Shown here piece by piece: positions 31,701 through 43,700 of a stretch of DNA of 64,000 nucleotides. The notes beneath the pieces are model-generated. The model was given only the letters and a program-made list of their open reading frames with translations, did not search any database and was not told the origin of the DNA. Source of the stretch: Pseudoips prasinana (lineage: Eukaryota; Arthropoda; Insecta; Lepidoptera; Nolidae); assembly GCA_951640165.1 (NCBI GenBank), contig OX621241.1, positions 16,125,001-16,189,000 on the forward strand, written 5' to 3'. The translations under genes were made by a program, and so were the position numbers. Numbering within the stretch: the first letter of the stretch is position 1; the number at the start of each line of letters is the position of its first letter.

Positions 31701-34700
31701 ATATACAACAAATCTATGCAAAAAAAATAGTAATATATTATATTTAACCCTTAATTTAACAAAGCGGTGTTTTACAAGTCGTCGCAGCGTTGTACTAAAA
31801 TATCCCACACTATTTAAATTACAATTTGTATAATTTAGTTTTTTTTATATGACTAAGCGATTAAGCAAATACACAAACAACAAAATATTGAAGATCAATG
31901 ACGGGTAATATCAAAATGTCGCAAAATAATATATATCAAGCACGAGTTAACCAAAACAACAGTTGCTTTTGTGTTTATAAAATACATGAAATCCAGCCAT
32001 AAGACCGCCATTTCTGCCGTTATTTTTATTAGATCATGACTATTTGTGACGTAAATACATAAAACTCAATTCACCAATAGAGCAATTGATAGTAATACCA
32101 CGCGAAAGTGGATATAATCGCGTTCCTTTTCACAGAAAAACGTTCAATAAAATATGTACATTGCATATTCATTATTTCGATGTAAAATGGCGAAATATAA
32201 CTTTTTACCGATACATCGACGAGTGGCGGTCAACAGCTAACAAGACTAACCACATTCTCCTTTAAAACATTTAATGATTGCGGTTTTGCATATAGCAAAA
32301 ATAGATTTTTGTCAAGTTAAAATATACTCCGATCGCGTCACTACTAACAGACAATACGACAGTAATCCTGAACTATTACATTGCAACAAAATAAAATAAA
32401 TGATTTCGTTAAGAAATATCGAATGGATTGTATAAATTCGAGTCTAAGCACCATGGTGCAGTGGCGGAGCGGTTCCCCAAATGAGACCGGATACCCGTGG
32501 TTCGTGGGTTCGATTCCCGCCCGTACTTAAATTTATACAACTCAAAGAGAACTGAAAATTAAAAGTGCAAGTAGATAAATAGTGTATAGGGTAATGTGAC
32601 GCATGTCATCCATACACGGACTCACTTGATATAGTTGGCTTTCTTGTCCTCCTTCCAGTCTTTGTTGAGCTGGTGCACCTTGCACGCCGTGTACCGCTGC
32701 TCGCGCAGGTCGAACGCCTTGTGCACTTCGCTGAACCCGCCCTTGCCCAGTAACATCAGAAGGAGGTACCTGTTATAACCATCACAATTAGTTAGTTACA
32801 AGCATACCAAATATCACTCTATGTAATGTAACTTTCGAGTGTTATTGATTTGGGATATGTACGGTGCCGTATACTTGTTGCCTGTGGTTTTACCTAACCT
32901 TGGTAGATGAAAGAGTTTAACTATTGACCAGCAGAAACACACACGACGACTGACGAATGCTGTAGATAGACATGATTCTTGGTTGCCATGCCATGCTCAG
33001 TTGATCTAATAGGCAATAGAGGTACCTTTTTTTTTTTTTTTACATGGTCGAAATGTATTAAACTTACGCATACCCGCCGCTTGGGGAGACGACGGGTTAT
33101 GTGGGACTCGCCGGGCTAGTCCCGGGATACGCAATAAAACCACCATGGTAGCCAGCCTCACAATGCCTGTAGCGGGGGGTCTGGGTACTCGTGAACGATC
33201 TCGCCAGTACCCCCGCTGTACACTGAGCGTCTGAGACTCTCCTCCGGGGACGGGAGGGGGCCAAATGCCTCCTCCTCTCCCCAGCAGGCAATAGAGGTAC
33301 CTAGAAACCAAATGGCAATCAAGCAATATTACCATTACCGTCGGCTTATTTATTGAACTATGATATTATAATATAATGAAGGAAGCATCTGACAAATCTT
33401 CATCCAATGATTTTGATAGAGACCTGATATCTTATCTCACTAATCATTATTGAAGGATTTTGACAAAGATTATAATTGTTTTTATAAACTTGCCATAAGT
33501 CAAATCATTAACTTATAATGATCTAAAATTATTTTTCTAATGATTTATAGAATTTAGTTTTTAGAATTGTTATTTGAAAATTCTCCATCAGATAATTTTC
33601 ATAGACTAGTCAGATATAATAGAATCGCAACGCAGCAAGTGAATGGAGACCCTTGTCCAGCCGTGGAATAGACATAAAGTAACTAAACACAGGTTGAATA
33701 ATCGATTGGAACTTGACAGAACTTATAGTACCAATGTACCAAGTGCATACAAGTCTTTTGAAAAAAAATGCATTCTATTGTATCGATTTCCGCGATACGA
33801 CGCACTATACGGTAATAGCACATTTAATCTTAATTCCGTTCCATGGCCAGTTAGCAAAACAATGTCTCTTCTTATTTATATTAGGTCTTTACCTATGAAA
33901 TTGCCGTTCTGCAGTACTGGCCATTTCAAATCAAAATAATTTTTGTTTGGCTAAGAATTCTAATTTCAAATTAATTTTATTTTAAAAACATGGATTCTTT
34001 TTTCCAAAAGTAGTCATTTCTTTATTGATTAGTGTTACATTTTCATCGCATTTCAATCTTTTTCGTCATCATGGATACGTTAAAAATTCGAGTAATTATG
34101 GAATATGAGTACCGTCGTGGCAGCAACGCGGCACAAGCGGCACGCAACATCAACGACGTTTACGGAGCTAACACTACAAACCAACGCACCACCTGTTATT
34201 GGTTTGCTCGCTTCCGTTCTGGAAATTTCGACCTAAAAATGAACCTCGCGGTCGTCCGAAGACTTTGGTCGACAATGACGAATTAAAGGCGGTTGTGGAA
34301 GCTGATGATACACAATCTACGGCTGAATTAGCAGCAGCTTTCGACGTTAGCGTCAAAACAATATTGGTCCATTTGCGTCAAATTGGCAAGGTAAAAAAGC
34401 TTGACAAATGGGTGCCCCACGAACTCAATGATCGCCAGCGCGAAGTACGCGTCGAGACGTGCCTTGCACTGCTCAACAGACACACAAATGAAGGAATTTT
34501 GAACCGCATTGTTACCTGCGATGAAAAATGGATTCTGTTTGATAACCGCAAGCGCTCAGCAAGTTGGTTGGATCCTGGTTCAGCACCTAAACAATGCCCT
34601 AAACGAAAACTTACCCCTAGAAAAGTGATGGTCACTGTTTGGTGGTCTAGCGCCGGTGTGATTCATCACAGCTTCTTACCAAACGGGGTGAGCATTACTG

Positions 34701-37700
34701 CAGATGTGTACTGTGAAGAACTGAGCACAATGATGGAGAAGCTGGCGCATCTCCAACTAGCATTGGTCAATCGCTCGTCTCCGCTGCTCCTGCACGACAA
34801 CGCGCGACCTCATACTGCACAGCAGACGGTCTCCAAGTTGCAAGAACTGGGGTTGGAAGCTCTCCGTCATCCGCCCTACTCACCAGACCTTGCGCCTACA
34901 GACTACTACTTTTTCCAGAATTTGGATAACTTCTTGGCGGGAAAAAAATTCAATACCCGAGAGGCAGTACAAAATGCCTTTGAAGAATTTGTTGCCTCCC
35001 GTCCAGCTGATTTCTTTAAGAAGGGCATCAATAAACTGCCACTGCGATGGCAAAGATGCATTGATTGCATGGGTGATTACTTCGATTAATACAAATAAAA
35101 AAATTCATGAAAAAAATTCGTTTAAATTTTTTCATACAAAACGGCAATTTCATAGGTAAAGACCTATTATTAAGAATACTTTTATCATGTTTGTTAATAA
35201 TTTACAACCTGTGGCCAAGATGTGAAAGCCGCCCAGCAAACCCAAATTTGAAGTAAATAAAACTAAATAAATAATAATATAGTGAAATACACTTAATTAA
35301 TTCTAGGTGCTGGAAGATATTGACTTCTACAATTTCCCTTTAGTCTTTAGGAAGTAACAATTTATGATAGTAATGTCTTAGCCGCTTCGTGTCGCGGGTT
35401 CGACTCCCGCGGCCGGACAACTATTTGTGTGACCAATAAATAGTTGTTCTGAGTCTGGATGTAATATGTGTGCGTCTATTATATGTTTGTAAAGTACCCC
35501 GCGACACATGGACTATATTGCGGGCGTCGTCTTTAAAAAAAAAAAGAAAAAGTATTGAGTTAATTAGCTAGCTTACTTAAGTTATTGACAAATGGTTAAG
35601 CATTCAAATACTTGTACCAGGCTATGTAACAACGAACGTTCTTTGTAAGTCTTATTAGTTAAAGGCCTGTCTTCCATGCCTCGGAGAGAGCACGTTAAAA
35701 TCTGGTTGATATGAGTACCTCTTTTATGATTAACGTAACAAATAATCGGATGTATAATAAAATCTCCCATCGGATGACTGACATACGGTCTACTCAATTC
35801 AGTTAATAGTTTTAAGGTCAGATTGCAATAGCTAGTAGCAAAAGGATAAACTTAGGAGTTCAGTGAACCGACCCCAAAAGAAATGAGATCATGTTTATGC
35901 AAGCAATATATGATTTTAGATTTTCTAAATATTTTCACAGGTAACGCCCACACCCACGTGATTTTCTGTGGCATGGTGATAACAGCATTAAAAACGGCGT
36001 AGTATGAGTTATTAGGTTAAAAGTTTTAACAAAAGTATATTTAACATAACTTATATGAAGGTTATATGTTTATAGGTCACTTATATGCGGCAAAATTTTC
36101 CTTATTACTTAACGTGTCTAATTCAAATTTCTAACGGCTATGCAGTATACCAACACAGCCAAAACCAAAAAATAACAACCACTTATGCGTTACACAAATA
36201 ATTGTTCTGTGTGGGAATCGAACCCGGGACACGAAGTAGCGAGGCGACTCTCTTAACCGCTGCGCTACACGTCCAACTGTAAGTTTTTTATATATATATT
36301 TTTAATTTAAGTAGTACGTGATTTCTCTATTGCGTGAAAAACGTTTCAGATTTCTTTTTTTCCCATTGGATTGCTTTAGAGATATGACATTATCCATATT
36401 TTGTACATACCAACTTTAGATTTATAAAGAAATGTTGAAGTTGGTTGTATGTTTTTAACACAGTAAATATTTTTACATCATAGTTAAGCATCGATGACGT
36501 AAGATTCGAGATATCGCGAGGTAATCTCGAAATATGCCAACATATCATACATAATATGCCAACATATCATACATTGTTAAAAATACTACAAAAAGTGTAT
36601 AGATTGTATGTATAGAATATCCTAACCCGTATGACGCGCTTACATTTTGTTTGTCATAGGAAAAATAGTCTTTACCAATTGTTTGAGCTGTTACGTTATG
36701 CATAATGATGAATATTTTCAACAATAGTAGGTATTTAACTTATGATTCACACAGATTGGGAATCAATTGGTCAACCCAACTTAACAGAGGGTTTTCCAGC
36801 AAAACTATGAGTAAATGACACTACAGTAAGTATTTGGATCCTTGCTTAAAACTCCCCTTAGTTTTAAGATAAATTATACTTGTTATTTTTCTTACCACTT
36901 TTGATAACAAGCACTTAATTGCCTTTGGCCCTGGGGCCTTATTCCCATTATTCGTGCAACAAAATTTTTTCCTGTTCATGTTGGGTTGGTTTTTTAACAA
37001 TAATTCTGTTATACAATAATAGAAAGCTAAAACAACTGGGGTATAGTACATAGTCTTGGGGGTAAGAACAGACTGAGTTTCTATTAATATCTAAATATAA
37101 ATGACACGAACTGAAACACACAAACAGAAAACACCGATTCGGCTCTCATGAAATTACACACAATAATTTTCTTCCAGTAAGAAGTTTGGGTATGTTAAGT
37201 CATTGTCAAAATGGTTAATTCTATCCTCGCACCGCACTATGTAACAACAAATGTTCTGATGTCTGCCAAGCGTGGCGATTATGGCATATCCCTCCATTCA
37301 TTGGGGAGGCTTTTGTACAGCATTGAACGTAATTTGGCTGACATGATGATGAAGAAGTGAGGCATGTGATCACATGGGAATATGGAATTAATTTTATCCA
37401 AGGATAAAAAACAATCATAAAATATTTACCGATCAGAGAGCACAGGGTGTTGGGAGAAGCGGCTTTGATCCTCATTGTGTATCCGCTTCAGTTCCCTAAT
37501 GTGTAAGTTTCTTTCTCTCTCCAATTTCTCCATCTCTAGCTGCAAATCTGCGTCTTCTTTTTTAAGCGCACTCTGTCTCAACTGAAACGAAATAGTATCG
37601 AATTGAAGGCAATCGTTGCAACATTCCTAAAAGTAATTAATTGAAACCTCGACATTTTAATTTCACGGAAAATTTGTTATTTGTGTAAAGTGTTAAACTA

Positions 37701-40700
37701 TAATTTATGAACAATATTTCGTCATGCGATGTACGTAAATGTTCATTCAACAAGCATTTAGAGTAAAAAAATCGAAGATAAGTAAAAGTGGGCATACTAT
37801 ACAGAAATGAGTCTTATGAATTCTATGCTAATCACATCGATGAACACTATCCAGAAGGATAGTGTTCATCGGTGAGAGAGGAATTCAGAACTCTTTTTTT
37901 AATTAATTGGTGCTCACCTTGAGGATCTCGTCAGCTTCGTAGTACTCCTGGTAGGTCATGCTGGGTAGCGGGTCGGGCTTGAGGAAGGTGGGCGCGTCCG
38001 TGCCGTTGTGCAGCGGGCTAGGCTGCGGCGTGGCTGGCGCGGACGTTCGCTTACCCCGGCCGCCCTCCGTGTTGACGGGCCGCTTCTTGAACAACAACTT
38101 CTTCTGCCGGTCGATCTCCTCTTTTTCCGCTGTAATCTCTTCTTGCCGCCTGACACCGATCAAAATTCATTAATTGAAATGATGTATTACGTTAAGTAGT
38201 CCATGACATATTGAATACTAATGAACCACCTCTGGCTCACACGAGTCTTTTATTTTTTTTATTGTGACATTATCTTTGCACTTTTTATCTTTACTTTAGC
38301 CCAAGTGTTGATCTTATAAATGCGGGAATTGATTTTTAAGATTAAGAACGGTATGTCGCAAAATCCACGCAGGGAGTAGCAAGCACGCGCGATGCAAGAC
38401 CAAAGCCGAAATCCACCCCTAAGTAGAGATGCACTCGCACAGGCACCCCTAAGGCTATGTTTATAAATCTTCACAAATAATACAGTAATGAGTATTCATT
38501 AGAGACACGGATCTTGTCCTATTTATTGTATAAATAATTATATAATGATGTTATAAAACTTTTTAATCTTCCTAGACATAAGTTTTTAAAAGCATGACAA
38601 TACAAAAAATGAGAAAGCTACGTGATAACATGCCATGTTATCGCGTAAAGAACGAATCCTAATGGAAATCTATTACGCTACATCGATTGCTACACTGCAT
38701 GTGGGATGAATAATAATCATATGGCTGGAATGTGTTTCGTTTGAAAAACAAAGGAGGATTACAAATATGTGTTATACTTCTATAACCTAAGGCTTAACTA
38801 AACTGGAATTCCTTTCTCGTAGGGAAAACCCTTATAGATATTTATTGCCTGGAATTAAAACAAAGGTTATATCGGACTACGGGACCTCTGAACTCTAGGG
38901 CTCCTTTTAAATAAAAAAAGACTGAAGAAGATTGTAGTAATCTGCTAAACGTAAGGTAAAATACTTCGGTTCGGAAATATAGGGGATAAAGAGTATTTTA
39001 TTGAATTAATTATTCAATCAAAGAATGATGACAGGCAATACGTAACCGTCTATGTCGTTTGGCCTACATTAACTAAAAGGGGCACGGCTTAGACAACAAT
39101 AGTTATTTAGCACATATTAACCTCGGCTAAACACTCAGGTAACTGCATGATGTGCTCTTTTTACGCTCAGCCCTAGTATTTAATATAATGTATACAATGG
39201 TACACGAATATAGAAAAGAATCGATTAGACCACCACATACATTTACGACAAAACTAAGCATACGACCTAATAAATGTCAAGAGGCTTCTGTAGGTTTCGG
39301 ACGACGCTTAGACTAACAGGAGCATCACTGACGCTTTGCCAACCCTTCAGAAGAGTATTATACTTCTCTTTGAAAGACCCCATGCATTAGATGCTTGAGT
39401 TTTCCCATGACAACATTCATTTGTAACTAATTTTTTTTTAAGTTCGTGTCAACAATAAAGAGTATTTCACTTTACATAATACTTACCTCGTTAATTCTTG
39501 AAATGCATATCCATCAGTCCAATTCTCTTGAAAGGTGGCGCCGACCCGCTGCGTCACGAACTGGCCAAGCCTCAGCCGGTTCTGCATACAGCGTTGTCGC
39601 GCCTCCTTCTTCTCAATAGTACTCTTCTCATTCAACAGCTTTTTTACAACTTCTATACATTTGTTGATGTGTGATTTGTGTTGGTCTATTACCTAAAACA
39701 ACACTGAGTGTTAATATGACAATTGAAGTACAGTATAACAGTCTAAAAACAGCAGTCCCTATATAGATAGGTGCGGGAGTGTGCCTGTTCTAAGATCCAA
39801 AATAATTGTAGTCCGTCATCTATGTATAAATGTATAATGACAGGAGGTGACATGTGTATATATTGGTAATAACTTCTTCGGACTTAATACGTTTCAATGT
39901 TCAGTTTCTCGCAATGAGTATACAAAACTTAATAGATTATTCTTGGACAGTAATCGCTGGCGATAGCTTAACGATCCCAATCAATTGGCACTAATACCCC
40001 TCCCGCACCGCCGGAAGGCTTTTGTTATGGCCGTCTCACAGAAGTACTTAATTTTAAATAACTGGACAAAAATGTTCATATAATACCTTGCTCTGCGCTT
40101 GCACTTGATGTTTCAATTCTTCATTACTTCTCGTTAATTCTTCTATTTTATTATTTCTTAGTTCTAAGTCAGAAGATGCTTGAGTTTCTAACTCCTGTAT
40201 CCTCTGACATGTTAGTTCTGTTTGAACCTAAGGACAAAGATACTTGGATTGTTAACTTAATTATAATATGAAAGGAATTTGTTTAAGAAGCGAAATTCAT
40301 CTTTTTTCAAGAGTTTTTTTAATCCTCTACTCCATTATTTAATAATTTTATGGTAGAATCGGTCAAATGCATAAAATACAATCAATAGATAGAATAATTG
40401 AAAATTAGTTAGACATCATTTTACTTAATAGTATCTAATTATAAAATAAACCTTACTTACAAACAAGAAATAACTTTAAAATGGGACTAAAGTTATATTG
40501 TTATCCTGATTTGGTTGTACTCACAGCATTTAAACCTTTCAGGATCATGTTACAACTCTTACATATTGACTCTTATTTGGAAATGGTTTATACTAAGCAT
40601 TACCCTATAAATGAAACCTACTATTGAAGAACTCTAGTTTGGAAGACACTAGAGGTTAAGATTATTTAATAGCCACAACCTCACAACAAAGAGAAATCAA

Positions 40701-43700
40701 CTTTGTACTCACTTAAAAATAAATTATTCGTATTTATATTTTTTTATAAAAGCTAATTTTAACAAATTAATGATGAATCATATTTTAGCATTTGTGAACA
40801 TACAAATCGTTCCATTAATTTGGTTGCCCTTTCTGAAAGCAGTTGCTTATTCATGTTTTGTTCATTATACTGTATACTGCATTGATTCCAATTGATAAAA
40901 ATATATAATTCGTAATCAAATGTGCTAAAACTACATTAACCTCCACAATAATCCTTATAAATACGATCCAAATATCAGCCAATTGGTTCATTAACTCAGG
41001 CGAATAGACATACCAAACAAACAAACATACTCACAAACAGACACACTTTTAGAAATATAATATGAGTATGCATAAATTGCAAACTACAGTTAAACATTTA
41101 TTGGGTTAAGTGTTTACCTGTTTAACAGAAGTGTGAGGTCTTTGCTGAGGCGTCGAACGTAAGAAGTCCGCCCCAGAAGGCAATAGTGATGAAGGTGACG
41201 GTGGGTACTGCGTACAAAAACATTCACGATGTTATCGCAACACACAATGTCACAATGTTTCGGTAAACGACGCACACACCAATAAATAAAAATTAATAAG
41301 GGAAAATTATGATTTTTTCAAAAGTTCCTATTAAATATATTTCGGCAAGCCCTTTTAACTTTATTTAGTACAGACGGCGATAACTGGAATACAGAATCAG
41401 AACGTCAGAAAGCGAATCCCACTATCATAAGTGATCAATCATTACGAAGAATTTCTTAAAAACGTGAATGGTAGTCACAGAAATGGTCTAATACAAAGAA
41501 CGCAGGACATGCCAATCGTCCTGGGCAGTGGCATGCCGTAACGTATTTACAAGATAAAACAAGGTAATCCGTAATATTATATCGGGTTTACCTTCTTACC
41601 TCTGCTGGGCACTGGCTCAGACATAATTATCCAAGACTGAAATGTTAGGAGTGCTTAGTGCCAGACATAGTAAAGTTCTCCAATACACTCTGCAGAAGCT
41701 AATATATTTCTAAGATAGTTTTTAAAAAGGCAGGGTTAGATGTTAATTTGCCATATTGGCGACTTGATATGATGTGTCTGTGATCAAAGCTCTTTGGACT
41801 TACGAGAGGACCAGTTCAAAAACTGCCTTGTCCTTTTCATACAGCATAAAGTGTAATGACATTGAAATTATGTATGTTTACCTAAGGAATAATGCCAATT
41901 GGGCATCAAAGTGGACTGATTGGGCCATAATATGGAATCACAAAGTTTGAAAGCTATTGGTGTTTACATTCTTGTCTACTGCAAGTTCCAACCACTGCCT
42001 ATCCACTTAATGCACAGAATCGCCACCATTGAAAAAAAAATGAAAAATAACCATTTTAAAAAGCCCTATTAATACAATAGAATAAACTTCTCACACTTCA
42101 TCATAACAAATAAATAATCTTATCAATGTTATTTCTATGAAAGTGATGGCTTCAGATACTGTTTTTTTTTAGCATTGGAATCTCCTGTCTGAATAAAATT
42201 ATTTACAAAGAGCCATCACATTGTTCTGTAAAAGAGTATAAACCATACAATCTCCAACTGTCGACTTCTAGAACAATTTTGCAAATGAAGATTTTTGCAA
42301 TGAGATAATATTATATAACTCAAAAAGTTTCCTTTTTCCATTGCAGGGTTACTAAGTGCTAAATCATGCAGCTTAAAGGCTTTAAAATGCTCTGGAAAAT
42401 CCCTGTAAACTTTTTATGTTATTTGTATAATTATATATTTAATAGTGTATTGAGCAGTGAATGGGTGCCACAAATAGGCTTATACAATTTAGGTATAACT
42501 AGTTTTTAGTAACTTTTACGCATAATTAGTCTGGTTACTCAAGGTATTCCACATTACTAGTCGATATTGTGTTGGGCTGGTATCAATTAGAATAACCATG
42601 ATCATAACATTTGGGGGCAAGTGTTTATGTTTATAACTGAACAAAAAGTTCCCCAACATATTCCTATTTGGTGCTTGTAGCACATGACCAAACATTTTCT
42701 TCAGATATAATGTCAGGTAAGTTACCATAGGATAGTTGGCGCCCTGCGGCGACGGGGACTTCGCACCCGCAAGCCTCACAGGACTCGAACCGGGGTGTTT
42801 TGAAAAATATTCCCTAATGTTTTTATCTGGATTATGTCGCTGCTTGCCACCGCCTCCCCCACCCCCTCCGACACCTTCTTCACCTGAAAGGAAAAAATAA
42901 ATCGATTAGTAGAAAAAATCATCTCTGTTAAAATTTTCAGTTTTAATTAATGATGCACTAAACTAATAGGACTATAATTACACAGCCATAATCAATTCGA
43001 TAAGTCTTAAATATCTAAAGCCCAGAAATATGAATTTCACAGTACATTGGATTCTTAGCAGGCTACTTGATTTTATTGAATTAATTTTTGCACATACTGA
43101 AGTAACAACACTTAGATTACTTAAAGATTTCATAAACTCCATATTAATGACTATTGACATGTACTTGGTGTGATGTAGATATAAGTATTAAAATATATGT
43201 AAGAACTTATATTTTAATATTAATCTTTAATAAAAAAAAATAATAATATTAAAGACTTAAAATGTATGGTACATTATTTCCATAGATACACCATATGTTT
43301 AAATCCTCCAATAGGACACGAGAATGGTCTAACCTGAACCCTTAACCAGGCTTCGCTTTATTATTTTTCATTGTTGTTGGACCTTATTTCAAAGGAACAC
43401 AGTTGATATTGATGTGGTTTTGTATAAGCCACTGCCTGTTTCATCTTATTAGATAAAAATATTATGCCCCAATAGCAGATTGACCAAATGAAAAAAATAG
43501 TTTTATCTTAGGGCAATGAGCTATAATATAATAGTTGGCAGCTAATAGTTGGTAATTAAGAGGGAAAGCAAGTTACCTTTCCGTTTTCTTTTTCTCTCTG
43601 GCATGGCTATAGTAGGTGCAGCACCACTTGGAGGCACTAACACAGTACCGGGTGCAACAGCAGAGCCTCGCATAGCGGCAGTTTTTTCAGGAGTTAAAGC

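Noticed and set aside
32452..32530. Possible tRNA gene with a good B box
   Set aside because: Acceptor and anticodon stems do not pair and no Pol III terminator follows. It fits a SINE head better.
37956..38199. Several short frames on both strands around 38.0-38.2 kb
   Set aside because: Shadows of tlk exon 7 in other frames.
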